The notes: generated from the sequence alone by a model not told the origin. Positions 36,575-45,703 are shown, numbered from the stretch's first letter. The stretch: 64,000 nt of DNA from Flammeovirga sp. EKP202 (GCF_014534745.1 NZ_JACVVP010000006.1:157145-221144), one strand, 5' to 3'. Numbers and translations are program-made.

Positions 36575-36615
36575 AAAAAAATCCCTTGATGTGAAGATTT
36601 TACATCAAGGGATTT
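36575..36615 (-). terminator. Terminator of the START-like/mgtE/thiL/yebC operon
   Basis: A 14-bp perfect stem (AAATCCCTTGATGT / ACATCAAGGGATTT) with a 9-base loop is followed on the minus strand by a run of seven Ts. It lies 35 bases after the yebC stop. Confidence 0.9.
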
Positions 36616-36649
36616 CATTTATAATAATGCTGAGATAATGCTATCTAAC

Positions 36650-37399
36650 TTAATTTGCTAATTGCTCAGCTTGTGCGTCAGTTATTTCAAGATCATGGAA
36701 AACATTCTGAACATCGTCATCATCTTCCAGACGATCTATTAATTTCATAACCACCTCCAGCGTTTCATCATCGACTGCTTTTGTAGCATGAGGAATTCTT
36801 TGGAGGTTAGCACTTGATACTTCAACACCTAACTCTTCTAGCTTTTTGTTGACAGTTCCAAAGTCTTCCATCTGAGAATAGATCGTAATGAATTCATCTT
36901 CGATTTCAAAATCTTCAGCACCTGCATCAATCAGTTCTAATTCCAATTCTTCAATATCTAACGCTTCTGTTTTTGTGATCACAAAAACACCTTTTCTGTC
37001 AAATAAGAATTCTAATGAACCATTTTTAGCCAATGAACCACCCAATTTTGCAAAATAACTTTTCACTTGCTGTACTGTTCTTCTTGTATTGTCAGTAGAA
37101 CATTCAACATAAATCGCAATACCACCTTGAGAGTAACCTTCATAAGTCAATTCTTCGTACGTTACATCTTCTCCACCTGCAACTTTCTTGATTGCACGCT
37201 CGATGGTATCTTTAGGCATATTAGCTCCTTTCGCGTTTTGTATAGCCAAACGTAAACGAGGATTCATATCCGGATCAATACCACTTTCTTTGGCGGCAAC
37301 CGTAATTTCTCTACCTAATTTTGTGAAAAGTTTATTTCTCTTTGCGTCTTGAGCTCCTTTTCTATGCTTTATATTGGCCCATTTACTATGTCCTGCCAT
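36650..37399 (-). CDS. yebC: YebC/PmpR family protein
   Basis: The 249-residue protein starts with the family signature MAGHSKWANIKHRKGAQDAKR. LTYEGYSQGGIAIYVECSTDN and the acidic C-terminal end also fit. Members were described as DNA-binding regulators, and more recently as factors helping ribosomes through difficult sequences; which applies here is not visible. It is the last gene of a four-gene minus-strand operon, 9 bases after thiL. Confidence 0.95.
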   Translation of the reverse strand: MAGHSKWANIKHRKGAQDAKRNKLFTKLGREITVAAKESGIDPDMNPRLRLAIQNAKGANMPKDTIERAIKKVAGGEDVTYEELTYEGYSQGGIAIYVECSTDNTRRTVQQVKSYFAKLGGSLAKNGSLEFLFDRKGVFVITKTEALDIEELELELIDAGAEDFEIEDEFITIYSQMEDFGTVNKKLEELGVEVSSANLQRIPHATKAVDDETLEVVMKLIDRLEDDDDVQNVFHDLEITDAQAEQLAN

Positions 37400-37408
37400 A
37401 AAATGCTT

Positions 37409-38443
37409 CTAGAAATGTTTCCAACCTTGTGCTGTTAATGGAAGCGTTTGTTGACCTTCCGTCACTAAACGAGCTCCATTTTCAACTTCATCAATATACC
37501 CAATAAAGAAAACACTTGCATGTTTTTCTAACTTAGGGAAGTCTTCCTGTTTGATTGTAAACAATAACTCATAATCTTCTCCACCGTTTAATGCAGGTGT
37601 TTTCGAAGGAATTTTGAATTCATGACATACATCAAAAGTCTGGTGATCTACTGGTAATTTATCTTCATAAACAACAGCACCTACTTTTGAATCTTTACAG
37701 ATATGTAACACCTCTGAGGCTAAACCGTCTGAAATATCGATCATTGATGTAGGCACAATACCCAATTCATTGAATTCATGAATAATATCAGTTCTCGCCT
37801 CAGGTCTTAATTGTCTACCTGCAATATATTGGTAGTCATCTAGTTTAGGTTGCATCTCTGGATTAGCTTCAAAAACTTTTTTCTCTCTCAAAAGTACTTG
37901 AAGTCCCATGTACGCTCCACCTAAATCTCCAGAAACACAAAGAATATCTCCTTTCTTCGCACCGCTACGGTAAGCAATTTTATCTTTTTTCACTCTACCT
38001 ACAGCAGTGACAGAAATACAAAGTCCTTGACGTGATGAAGTAGTATCTCCACCTACTAAGTCAACTTTATAGTTCTTACATGCAGCTTTTATTCCTTGAT
38101 AAATCATATCCACTGCTTCCACCGAAAAACGGTTTGTAATTGCAATACTTACAGTGACTTGCTCAGGAATTGCATTCATAGCAGCAATGTCAGATACATT
38201 GACTGCAATAGCTTTATAACCTAAATGCTGCAAAGGCATAAAGCTTAAATCAAAATGAATTCCTTCTAATAAAATGTCTGTTGATAATACGGTATATTCA
38301 TCTCCACCATAATCAAACACTGCAGCATCATCTCCGATACCTTTTGCAGTGGTTTTGTGGTGAATCTCTACTCCTTCCGTAATTTTATCGATCAAAGCAA
38401 ACTCTCCTAGTTCACCTATCTCTGTTCTTTTATTTTCTGACAT
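37409..38443 (-). CDS. thiL: Thiamine-monophosphate kinase
   Basis: The 344-residue protein shows the ThiL blocks: GIGDDAAVFD near residue 36, STDILLEGIHFDL, AVNVSDIAAMNAIPEQ, VGGDTTSS, VSGDLGGAYMGL and the late ISDGLASEV. The ATP and magnesium sites belong to the AIR-synthase-like fold. It converts thiamine monophosphate to the diphosphate cofactor. It lies 9 bases downstream of mgtE and 9 bases upstream of yebC. Pairing with a magnesium transporter is logical, because the kinase needs magnesium. Confidence 0.96.
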   Translation of the reverse strand: MSENKRTEIGELGEFALIDKITEGVEIHHKTTAKGIGDDAAVFDYGGDEYTVLSTDILLEGIHFDLSFMPLQHLGYKAIAVNVSDIAAMNAIPEQVTVSIAITNRFSVEAVDMIYQGIKAACKNYKVDLVGGDTTSSRQGLCISVTAVGRVKKDKIAYRSGAKKGDILCVSGDLGGAYMGLQVLLREKKVFEANPEMQPKLDDYQYIAGRQLRPEARTDIIHEFNELGIVPTSMIDISDGLASEVLHICKDSKVGAVVYEDKLPVDHQTFDVCHEFKIPSKTPALNGGEDYELLFTIKQEDFPKLEKHASVFFIGYIDEVENGARLVTEGQQTLPLTAQGWKHF

Positions 38444-38452
38444 TTTGCAAAT

Positions 38453-39799
38453 TTAACTATGTAAAAGCATTTTTGCTACTGTAAAGTACACTCCAAGTCC
38501 TATTAAATCATTACAAGTGGTAATAAAAGGCCCGGAGGCAAGTGCAGGATTGATCCCAAACTTGTCTAAAACAATAGGCGTTATCGTCCCCATAAAGGAG
38601 GCAATCATGATTACACTGAATAGTGCTACCGATACCACAACCGCCAAAGCATGTTCTATAAATAGAAAATTGAAAGCATAAACCAAAAGTGCAAGTGTCA
38701 AACCGTTTAATATGGCGACTATTAACACTCTAAAATAACGATCAAAAACAGAGCCTTGGAAACCTCCGCTTGCTAATGATTGAACAACAATTGTAGAAGA
38801 TTGAATACCGACATTACCTCCTGTAGCAGTAATCAAAGGAATAAAAAAGGCCATTGCTGGTACTAGACGCAATTCATCTTCAAAACCTCCTAAGAAATTA
38901 GCACCTAAAAGTCCTCCCGACATTCCAACAATTAACCAAGGTAAACGAGCTCTAGCCATAGCCCATAAGCTATCTCTTTCTTCAATATCTTCAGACAGAC
39001 CTGACATGGCTTGCTGATCCTTTTCGGCTTGCTCAGTAATGACATCGACAACGTCATCAATTGTAATTCTACCAATCAATCGACCTTGGACATTCACCAC
39101 TGGGATAACTTCCAGGTCGTAGTGTTGCATTAATTCAGCAACCTCTTCATCTTCTTGATAAGAGTGTACTTTTGCAATTTCGGGTTCATAAAGGTCCGCT
39201 ACTTTATCTTCCTCATCTGCTATCAAAAGTCGTTTCATTGATATTCTACCTAAAAGAATATCATGATCATCCACAACATAAACAGTATAAACTTTATCGA
39301 CTTTTTTTGCTTGACGTCGCACTTCTTCAATACATTGATGCACGTTCCAATTGATATTTACTTTCACCAATTCTTTCGCCATCAAACCACCAGCACAATC
39401 TTCCTCATAATGTAAGAGGTCCACAATATAAAGTACCTTTTCCTGGTTCTTCATGCTTCCCAACACCTCTTCTCTCATTTTGACAGGCAATTCATTTAAA
39501 ATGTCTGCCGCATCATCGGAATCTGTCTGATCTAAATATTTTGATAGCTCCTCTGCCTCAAAAAGAGACATAAAGTTTTTACGAATATCGTCTTCAAGGT
39601 CACTGATTACATCAGCACCTACATTAGGATCCAACAAGTCAAGAATGTACTTACAATCTTCAGCTGAAAGCCCTTCCATCACAGCAGAAATATCTGCCGC
39701 ATGCATATCTTCAAATTCATTTAGAAGATAGGCATCTTCTTTTTGCTCAACAGCCCTAGACAGCTGTTTAATATACTTCGCTGAGTATTCGAATGACAT
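38453..39799 (-). CDS. mgtE: Magnesium transporter MgtE
   Basis: The 448-residue protein has the MgtE layout: an N-domain of helical repeats (~15-130), two CBS domains (~135-255) and five membrane segments (~280-448). The TATGGNVGIQSSTIVVQSLA block, the pore signature, is present. The cytosolic domains sense magnesium and close the channel when it is plentiful. It is the second gene of the operon, 13 bases after the START-like gene. The length matches the family. Confidence 0.97.
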   Translation of the reverse strand: MSFEYSAKYIKQLSRAVEQKEDAYLLNEFEDMHAADISAVMEGLSAEDCKYILDLLDPNVGADVISDLEDDIRKNFMSLFEAEELSKYLDQTDSDDAADILNELPVKMREEVLGSMKNQEKVLYIVDLLHYEEDCAGGLMAKELVKVNINWNVHQCIEEVRRQAKKVDKVYTVYVVDDHDILLGRISMKRLLIADEEDKVADLYEPEIAKVHSYQEDEEVAELMQHYDLEVIPVVNVQGRLIGRITIDDVVDVITEQAEKDQQAMSGLSEDIEERDSLWAMARARLPWLIVGMSGGLLGANFLGGFEDELRLVPAMAFFIPLITATGGNVGIQSSTIVVQSLASGGFQGSVFDRYFRVLIVAILNGLTLALLVYAFNFLFIEHALAVVVSVALFSVIMIASFMGTITPIVLDKFGINPALASGPFITTCNDLIGLGVYFTVAKMLLHS

Positions 39800-39812
39800 T
39801 ATCTAAATGTAT

Positions 39813-40202
39813 TTAACCGCCCACAATCTCATGTAATCTTCCGAAGAATTCCTCCCATAGCTCTTTCAATTCATCCATATCATCCATATCAGAATAATCT
39901 GTTACAATCACAAAAGTAGATTGAGCTAATTCACTAAAATCAAACTTAAAATCTAAATACGCTGATTTTTGATCTTCTTCCTTTTCAAAAACGTACTTCA
40001 CATGTTGATTTTGTCTCCTTACTGCTATTCTTCCTCTTTTTTCTTCGTTCCCCCACACAAACGACATGATTTTCTGTTCAGAATTTTCTGTAACCTTGTC
40101 AGCAAACCAATCTTTTAAGAGATTCGGCGTCACAAAATAAGGATATAACTTATGTAATGGTGCCTTAAATTCAAATTCTGAGATATACTTAAATCTTGCC
40201 AT
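39813..40202 (-). CDS. START-like (SRPBCC) domain protein
   Basis: From the ATG at 40202 the protein has 129 residues: MARFKYISEFEFKAPLHKLY then a PNLLKDWFADKVTEN block and an EEFFGRLHEIVGG end. The single-domain form fits the START-like/AHSA1 group of Bacteroidota. The frame extends to an ATG at 40295, but those 31 extra residues are hydrophobic/Ser-rich without family likeness, so I reject that start. By fold it binds a small hydrophobic ligand, or is a stress-associated protein; no specific ligand is visible. It is the first gene of the mgtE/thiL/yebC operon, 13 bases upstream of mgtE. Confidence 0.85.
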   Translation of the reverse strand: MARFKYISEFEFKAPLHKLYPYFVTPNLLKDWFADKVTENSEQKIMSFVWGNEEKRGRIAVRRQNQHVKYVFEKEEDQKSAYLDFKFDFSELAQSTFVIVTDYSDMDDMDELKELWEEFFGRLHEIVGG

Positions 40203-40592
40203 GATAATAAAAAAGGAAGTATTAAAAAATGATGTCTTTACATGACTACAATTATGCGAAATTAATAAGCTAGTAGCAATAGTATTAATGAACATTTTAA
40301 AGAATTTTGAAACAAAAAAGAGAATATAGAACTAAGTGTCGAAAATTCTATTCTATTTGAATGGATTCATAGTTTAGTAACCTCGCCGTGCTATAAATAA
40401 TTCCTCTACAAGTATACTCTTGTTAATTGATAGATCATTATTGGAATTCATCAATAATTTTATAATATTATGGTAACAGTGTATTTATTAACAAGTCTAG
40501 TTTCTCAAATTTTGCTCAATTCTTGTTTAGTGAAAATTGAATAAATTTAAAAAAAAGACCTCAAAGTCTACCTCAACTGAATATTAAAAGCT
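40203..40592. other. Divergent intergenic region of 390 bases
   Basis: The stretch between the START-like gene (minus) and the STAS-like gene (plus) shows no supported gene or RNA. It is AT-rich, with a loose ATTGAT/ATCAAT inverted pair near 40426-40455. No TAnnTTTG with proper spacing was found for either gene. Confidence 0.4.
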
Positions 40593-40655
40593 ATGGAAAA
40601 TAATGTAGAATTAACAAAAACAAAGCTACTATCTATTGGTCCGTTTTCAGAATAG
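40593..40655 (+). pseudogene. Likely detached 5' end of the STAS-like gene
   Basis: A 20-codon frame starts at ATG 40593 (MENNVELTKTKLLSIGPFSE) and stops at TAG 40653-40655. In the downstream gene's frame, the residues just after this point (IEKTYLIVWKDSGTEMDDISF) continue the expected beta-strand pattern of the STAS-like family without a start codon. A single missing base near 40650 would join both parts into one protein of about 146 residues. It may be a real mutation or a sequencing error. Confidence 0.5.
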
Positions 40656-40696
40656 AGAAAACATATCTCATTGTTTGGAAAGATAGTGGAACGGAA

Positions 40697-41032
40697 ATGG
40701 ATGACATCTCTTTCAAAAACCACATTTCATCTTTTGCCAACCTTATAGAAACAGATGGTGCTTCGCATGAAGTTAAATCATTTGTTGTTGATACAAGAGC
40801 CTATCATTTTGTGATGAACCTTAATATACAGGAATGGCATGACAAAGAAATTATCCCCAGGTACCTAAATTCAGGTATTAAAAAAATCGCTTTTTGTCTA
40901 AGTGGTGATCTCATTAGAGATCTTTCGATTGAACAAACCTTCGATGAAAGTCAGGCTCAATCGGATGAACTTTCTACATTATACTTTCAAGATTTAAGGA
41001 AAGCATTGGCATGGGCGAAGAGAATTGATTAA
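40697..41032 (+). CDS. STAS/SpoIIAA-like domain protein, probably 5'-frameshifted
   Basis: The 111-residue frame from ATG 40697 lacks the first strands of the fold. The core is clear: VKSFVVDTRAYHFVMNLNIQEWHDKEIIPRYLNSGIKKIAFCL followed by SIEQTFDES. This resembles small Bacteroidota STAS-like proteins. These bind partner proteins or nucleotides in signalling; the partner here is unknown. The frame is open upstream to 40604 with family-like residues, and the likely true start (40593) lies in another frame. A strong terminator follows. Confidence 0.65.
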   Translation: MDDISFKNHISSFANLIETDGASHEVKSFVVDTRAYHFVMNLNIQEWHDKEIIPRYLNSGIKKIAFCLSGDLIRDLSIEQTFDESQAQSDELSTLYFQDLRKALAWAKRID

Positions 41033-41053
41033 AATTCCATTTTTATTTACCTC

Positions 41054-41092
41054 AAAAAGAGATAAGTTTTATGATAGCTTATCTCTTTTTTT
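41054..41092 (+). terminator. Terminator of the STAS-like gene
   Basis: A perfect 13-bp stem (AAAAAGAGATAAG / CTTATCTCTTTTT) with an 11-base loop runs straight into more Ts. Confidence 0.9.
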
Positions 41093-41134
41093 TATGGCAA
41101 AGGAAAACCTTAAGGTTTAAAATGAAAATAAGGC

Positions 41135-41142
41135 TATATTTG
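41135..41142 (+). promoter_or_regulatory. -7 promoter element of the MBOAT gene
   Basis: TATATTTG is an exact TAnnTTTG match, 38 bases before the MBOAT start codon. The -33 region has only a weak TTT at 41116-41118 (16-base spacer). This marks the start of the glycan island. Confidence 0.5.
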
Positions 41143-41179
41143 GGCGACAAACATTCTGTTCTATTTATTATACTATTGC

Positions 41180-42640
41180 ATGCTTTTTAATTCTTTAGAG
41201 TTTGCTGTTTTTCTACCAATAGTATTTCTTTTATATTGGTTCGTTACTAAAAACAGTATCAAGCAACAAAATATACTTCTTTTAATTGCTAGTTATATTT
41301 TTTATGGCTGGTGGGATTGGCGTTTTCTAGGATTAATTGCATTTAGTTCATTTGTCGATTTCTCTATTGGAAAAAAACTAGGTAAAACTTCTAATGAAAG
41401 ATCAAGAAAAGGACTACTTTATTCTAGTCTTTTTGTAAATCTTGGCTTATTAGGTTTATTTAAATACTATAACTTTTTTGCTCAAAGTTTTGCGGACGCT
41501 TTCACACTATTAGGGTCTTCCATCCATGTAGATCGACTTAATATTGTACTTCCTGTTGGTATTAGTTTTTATACTTTTCAAACATTGAGTTATACAATTG
41601 ATGTTTACAAGAAGAAACTAGAACCAACTGAAAATAGTATTGACTTCTTTGCGTTTGTGAGTTTCTTCCCTCAACTAGTAGCAGGACCAATAGAAAGAGC
41701 TACTCATCTATTACCACAATTCCAAAAAAGAAGATATTTTGAATATGTGAAAGCAGTTGACGGTATGCGTCAAATTTTATGGGGACTTTTCAAAAAAGTT
41801 GTGATTGCTGATAACTGTGCCTATTATGCAAATCTTGTTTTTAATAATTATGAAGACTACAATGGAAGTTCACTTTTGCTCGGAGCAATTTTCTTTAGTT
41901 TCCAAATCTATGGAGATTTTTCAGGTTACTCTGATATTGCAATAGGTACTGCAAGATTATTTGGTTTTGATTTAATGCAAAACTTTGCCTTCCCCTATTT
42001 TTCAAGAGACATTGCTGAATTCTGGAGAAGATGGCATATATCACTTTCTACATGGTTTAGAGACTACCTATACATTCCTTTAGGAGGAAGTAAAGGTGGT
42101 ACTTGGATGAAAGTCCGTAATACCTTTATCATATTTTTAGTGAGTGGATTTTGGCATGGTGCCAATTGGACGTTTATTGCTTGGGGTGCTCTAAATGCTA
42201 TTTATTTTCTTCCCCTATTATTGTTAAAGCAAAATAGAAATAACATTGAAATAGTTGCAAAAAACAGATTGCTTCCTAATATCAAAGAATTATTCCAAAT
42301 GGCAACTACTTACTTCATGGTTGTTATTGCATGGATATTTTTTAGGGCTGAGAGTATAAATCATGCTATCCATTACTTATATAACATGGTCATTGGCTTA
42401 AAATTAAAAAAAGGATATGTAGAAAGTTTGAATTTTCTTTATTGGGAAATCGGCATAGCGTTCTTACTAGTACAAACTTTGTTCATTATTATAGAATGGA
42501 TTGGAAGGGAAAATAAGTATGCTTTACAAAATATAGGATTAAATCGAATTACAAGATGGAGTTTATATATTTCAATTGGTATTGGGATTGCTGTTTTCGG
42601 TAATTTTAGTGAAACCGAATTTATTTATTTTGCATTTTAA
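41180..42640 (+). CDS. MBOAT family O-acyltransferase (AlgI-like)
   Basis: The 486-residue protein has about 11 membrane segments. The N-terminus MLFNSLEFAVFLPIVFLLYW, the LVAGPIERATHLLPQF block and the AEFWRRWHISLSTWFRDYLYIPLGG stretch are all typical of AlgI-like members. The catalytic His is H326 (SGFWHGANWTF). AlgI passes acetyl groups across the inner membrane for polysaccharide O-acetylation. The next gene, 5 bases on, is an SGNH-like protein that could transfer the acetyl group in the periplasm. Together they suggest O-acetylation of the surface glycan made by this island. Confidence 0.93.
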   Translation: MLFNSLEFAVFLPIVFLLYWFVTKNSIKQQNILLLIASYIFYGWWDWRFLGLIAFSSFVDFSIGKKLGKTSNERSRKGLLYSSLFVNLGLLGLFKYYNFFAQSFADAFTLLGSSIHVDRLNIVLPVGISFYTFQTLSYTIDVYKKKLEPTENSIDFFAFVSFFPQLVAGPIERATHLLPQFQKRRYFEYVKAVDGMRQILWGLFKKVVIADNCAYYANLVFNNYEDYNGSSLLLGAIFFSFQIYGDFSGYSDIAIGTARLFGFDLMQNFAFPYFSRDIAEFWRRWHISLSTWFRDYLYIPLGGSKGGTWMKVRNTFIIFLVSGFWHGANWTFIAWGALNAIYFLPLLLLKQNRNNIEIVAKNRLLPNIKELFQMATTYFMVVIAWIFFRAESINHAIHYLYNMVIGLKLKKGYVESLNFLYWEIGIAFLLVQTLFIIIEWIGRENKYALQNIGLNRITRWSLYISIGIGIAVFGNFSETEFIYFAF

Positions 42641-42645
42641 GATAT

Positions 42646-43593
42646 ATGAAACGTTTATTAACTCTCACATTACTTTATTTAATTTTACTCCTTCTGTTTA
42701 CAACTGGCATACTAAATATATGCTCAAATATTGTGAGTAATCGTCAATTCAAAAATTATGAAACAGAGAGTAACTTACTCGTAATGAATGAAAATGATAA
42801 TTACAATAGTCTTTTAATGGGAATTTCACATGCTAGAAATTTTTCTAGGCATAAAAATCATTTAAGAATAGAGAAAATATTAAATGAAAAAATACTAAAT
42901 ATTGGTCAAGGTGAAGGAAGGTGTGGGATTAATGAACAATTATTTTACTTAGACTATTTTTATAGTTTAGGTAATTCTTCCTCTAAAGTAATTTATGTTA
43001 TTTCACCTCCCTTATTTTTTTCAAATACACTCCCTATTGCTTCCAATACTTTTGATAGAGAACCATTCGAGTTTAAATTTTTATTCAACTATCTTTTGTT
43101 TGATAGTGAGAACAAACAAGAACGACTAATCTCTTATCTACAATCAAAATTTACAAATGTATGGTTAAATCAAAAACCAAATTCTAAAGATTCTAAAAAT
43201 GAAAAATTAAATCATATTGATAACAATGCAGTGGACATAGGTTTTGAAATGGTTTATCAAGATTCTTTGTCGACAAAAAACAGGTATCATAAAAGTATTA
43301 AAAGAGTAGAAGAAACAATTAATTTGGCAATTAATAATAATTCAAAAGTAATTTTAATTATTCCTCCAGCTCTATTTGGCAAATGGAAAGGACATAATGA
43401 AATAGTTTCATTTGCAAAAAAAATGGAGACACTTAAAGCAGTAGAATTCTATGATTTTTCTGAATCTATCTTATCACCAGAGTATTATTATGATCATCAT
43501 CATCTAAACACTAGAGGTATTATTTATTTTACTGATAAGTTCTTGAAACCTATTTTGGTTGATGATAAAAAATTACTGCACTCTTTAAATTAA
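42646..43593 (+). CDS. SGNH-hydrolase-like membrane-anchored protein, MBOAT partner
   Basis: The 315-residue protein has one N-terminal membrane segment (~4-28), so the rest is probably periplasmic. A block-I-like motif, LLMGISHARN (Ser61), replaces the usual GDSH. Near the C-terminus YDHHHLNTRG holds Asp283 and His286, which fit the D-x-x-H of SGNH esterases. Such proteins next to MBOAT genes (like AlgJ/AlgX) carry out the final O-acetyl transfer. The gene is co-transcribed with the MBOAT gene (5-base gap). The family assignment rests on motif and context only. Confidence 0.65.
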   Translation: MKRLLTLTLLYLILLLLFTTGILNICSNIVSNRQFKNYETESNLLVMNENDNYNSLLMGISHARNFSRHKNHLRIEKILNEKILNIGQGEGRCGINEQLFYLDYFYSLGNSSSKVIYVISPPLFFSNTLPIASNTFDREPFEFKFLFNYLLFDSENKQERLISYLQSKFTNVWLNQKPNSKDSKNEKLNHIDNNAVDIGFEMVYQDSLSTKNRYHKSIKRVEETINLAINNNSKVILIIPPALFGKWKGHNEIVSFAKKMETLKAVEFYDFSESILSPEYYYDHHHLNTRGIIYFTDKFLKPILVDDKKLLHSLN

Positions 43594-43645
43594 AGAATTC
43601 ACTAATTTGAAATATTTTTTTATATCTATTATTTATAAATAAGGG

Positions 43646-43653
43646 TATATTTG
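43646..43653 (+). promoter_or_regulatory. -7 promoter element of the Arn-like operon
   Basis: TATATTTG is an exact TAnnTTTG match, 70 bases upstream of the GT2 start. No TTG lies at the expected -33 distance. Confidence 0.45.
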
Positions 43654-43722
43654 TGCAATTATATTTTTTACAATATAGAAACGCACTCACTTTTTATTGT
43701 ATTACAGGTAAAATATCACTAA

Positions 43723-44643
43723 ATGAAAGTATCGATAGTCATTCCAGTTTATAATAGTGAAAAAATCGTTACTACTACAGTTAACGAAATAATTAAAGTT
43801 TTAAACACAACTAGCTATACTTTTGAAATCATATTAATCAACGATGGTAGTCCTGATAATAGTTGGAATGTCATAAAAGAATTAGCAAATAACAATAATA
43901 ATATCATTTCAATTAATCTTCATAAAAATTATGGTCAACATAATGCCGTTTTATGTGGTTTTGAAAATGCTAGTGGTGATTATATTGTTACAATGGATGA
44001 CGATATGCAAAACCCTCCTTCTGAACTTATACCTCTAATCAATTCGATTGTTGGGACAAATTATGACCTAGTATTTGGTAAATTCAAAGAAAAGAAACAT
44101 GCTCAACATCGAAAGCTAGGTTCAAAAGTAGTAGGCTATCTAAATGCTAAAGTTTTTAATAAACCAAAAGATGTAACACTTACAAATTTTAGAATTATTA
44201 AAAGAGATGTTATTGAAAAAATCATAAACTACAAAACTTCTTACCCTTATATACCAGGCTTAGCATTAATGTTTGCTTCAAAAATAAAAAACGTAGAAGT
44301 CGAACATGCTGAAAGAACCATTGGTCAATCTAATTATACATTTAAGAAAATTTTCCAATTAGTTAGTAGGCTTATGATTAACTACTCCTCTTTTCCTCTA
44401 AGAGTCTTAAGTTCTTTTGGCTTTTTAATAGCTGGAATTAGCTTTACAATTGGTATTACATTAATTATAAAACAAATACTTTTTGGATCTAAAGTACAAG
44501 GGTGGACAAGTATCATGGTATTACTATCTTTCTTTTCTGGTTTTATAATTATTTTATTAGGAATAATTGGAGAATACTTATCCCGTATTTTAGATCAATT
44601 ATCTTCTCATAAAAGTTACCACATAAGAGAAATAATAAAATGA
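43723..44643 (+). CDS. GT2 polyprenyl-phosphate glycosyltransferase (ArnC/GtrB-like)
   Basis: The 306-residue protein starts with a GT-A domain: VSIVIPVYNSEKIV, ILINDGSPDNSW, HKNYGQHNAVLCGF and the metal site VTMDDDMQNPP (DDD). Two C-terminal membrane segments (~230-255 and ~265-295) follow. This is the form of ArnC, GtrB and dolichol-phosphate-mannose synthases, which put a sugar on undecaprenyl phosphate at the inner face of the membrane. The sugar is not readable, but the downstream WecE-like aminotransferase suggests an amino sugar. It overlaps the sulfotransferase gene by 4 bases. Confidence 0.93.
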   Translation: MKVSIVIPVYNSEKIVTTTVNEIIKVLNTTSYTFEIILINDGSPDNSWNVIKELANNNNNIISINLHKNYGQHNAVLCGFENASGDYIVTMDDDMQNPPSELIPLINSIVGTNYDLVFGKFKEKKHAQHRKLGSKVVGYLNAKVFNKPKDVTLTNFRIIKRDVIEKIINYKTSYPYIPGLALMFASKIKNVEVEHAERTIGQSNYTFKKIFQLVSRLMINYSSFPLRVLSSFGFLIAGISFTIGITLIIKQILFGSKVQGWTSIMVLLSFFSGFIIILLGIIGEYLSRILDQLSSHKSYHIREIIK

Positions 44644-45374
44644 AAAATGTTATAATTATTGGTGCACAACGGTCTGGTTCTTCATTTCTAAGTGATATAT
44701 TAACTGAACATCCTGATGTAATTAGATCTATACCTTCTAAACCTGAACCAAAATACTTTCTTCAAGAGAAGAAATTAATAAATAGAGCTGATTACTTAGA
44801 TGTATATTTTAAAAATTACTCGAATAACAATGTGTTGCTAGAAAAAAGTACAAGTTATTATGAGTCTACAACTGCATTAAAAAATATAAAAGAAAATCTT
44901 CAAGAAGTAAAAATTTTAATGATATTGAGAAACCCTATTGAAAGAGCATTATCAAATTATTTTTTCTCAAAAAATAATGGGTTAGAAACAAGAACTTTAA
45001 ATGAAGTATTTATTAATAAAACCCCAGTCCCAAATAAAATTTCTACTAAAACATCTGTCAATCCATTTAACTATCTTGAAAGAGGATTATATGTCAATTA
45101 TATTCATAATTTATTTAAGGTGTTTGATAAGGATGACGTAAAAATAGTATTATTAGAAAAACTTATTGGAAGTCAAGATTATTTAAATGAAATATATTCT
45201 TTTATAGGTCTTAAGAAACACACAAGTAATTTACTTTCTTCAATTGTTAATCAATCTCATAAAGATAGTGAAGTTCCTTTTGAAGTTTTTCAAAAAATAA
45301 AAAAATATTATGAAGAACACAATTTCCAACTTTCAAAAATATTACAACAGGATTTAGATAAAATATGGATTTAA
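44640..45374 (+). CDS. Sulfotransferase
   Basis: The 244-residue protein has the PAPS-binding loop VIIIGAQRSGSSFLSDIL at its N-terminus (5'-phosphosulfate binding) and the 3'-phosphate block MILRNPIERALSNYFFS (RxxxxRxxS type). The length is normal for a single-domain carbohydrate sulfotransferase. It moves sulfate from PAPS to a sugar hydroxyl or amine, in the cytosol. It lies inside the Arn-like operon, overlapping its neighbours by 4 and 10 bases. It may therefore act on the lipid-linked sugar before it is flipped, or on the same glycan as the two sulfotransferases at 62-64 kb. Confidence 0.88.
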   Translation: MKNVIIIGAQRSGSSFLSDILTEHPDVIRSIPSKPEPKYFLQEKKLINRADYLDVYFKNYSNNNVLLEKSTSYYESTTALKNIKENLQEVKILMILRNPIERALSNYFFSKNNGLETRTLNEVFINKTPVPNKISTKTSVNPFNYLERGLYVNYIHNLFKVFDKDDVKIVLLEKLIGSQDYLNEIYSFIGLKKHTSNLLSSIVNQSHKDSEVPFEVFQKIKKYYEEHNFQLSKILQQDLDKIWI

Positions 45375-45703
45375 AAAAAATATTTTGGGTTTTAACTTCC
45401 ATAATGTTAACAATTTTATCTGCAATTTTATTGAACTTTACTTCACAAAAATACAGTCTTTTATCAATAGCTGGTATAATATTGATAGGATGTGTAATTT
45501 TTGTGAACTTTGTCAAGTTTATCCTTTGGGGTAAAATATATAACAAATATGATCTAAGTGAAGTCTACCCACTAACAGCCTTATTTTTCCCAATAATATA
45601 TATTATATCATTATATCAAAATGAAACTAGTTTATCGTTTAGAAAACTAATTGGTGTGTTGATTATTTTAGTTGGTTGTTTTATTTTTAATCAAAAGAGA
45701 TAA
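45365..45703 (+). CDS. SMR/EamA-type small membrane protein, ArnE/ArnF-like subunit 1
   Basis: The 112-residue protein has four predicted membrane segments (~8-26, 32-53, 66-87, 93-108). The last two are EVYPLTALFFPIIYIISLY and LIGVLIILVGCFIF, as in SMR and ArnE/ArnF proteins. In the Arn pathway two such small proteins together flip undecaprenyl-phosphate-aminoarabinose. Here two like genes sit side by side, overlapping by one base. Function is inferred from fold, pairing and operon. Confidence 0.75.
   Translation: MDLKKIFWVLTSIMLTILSAILLNFTSQKYSLLSIAGIILIGCVIFVNFVKFILWGKIYNKYDLSEVYPLTALFFPIIYIISLYQNETSLSFRKLIGVLIILVGCFIFNQKR

Noticed and set aside
40203..40295. N-terminal extension of the START-like protein from the ATG at 40295
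   Set aside because: The 31 extra residues do not look like the family and do not form a proper signal peptide; MARFKYISEFEF is the usual start.
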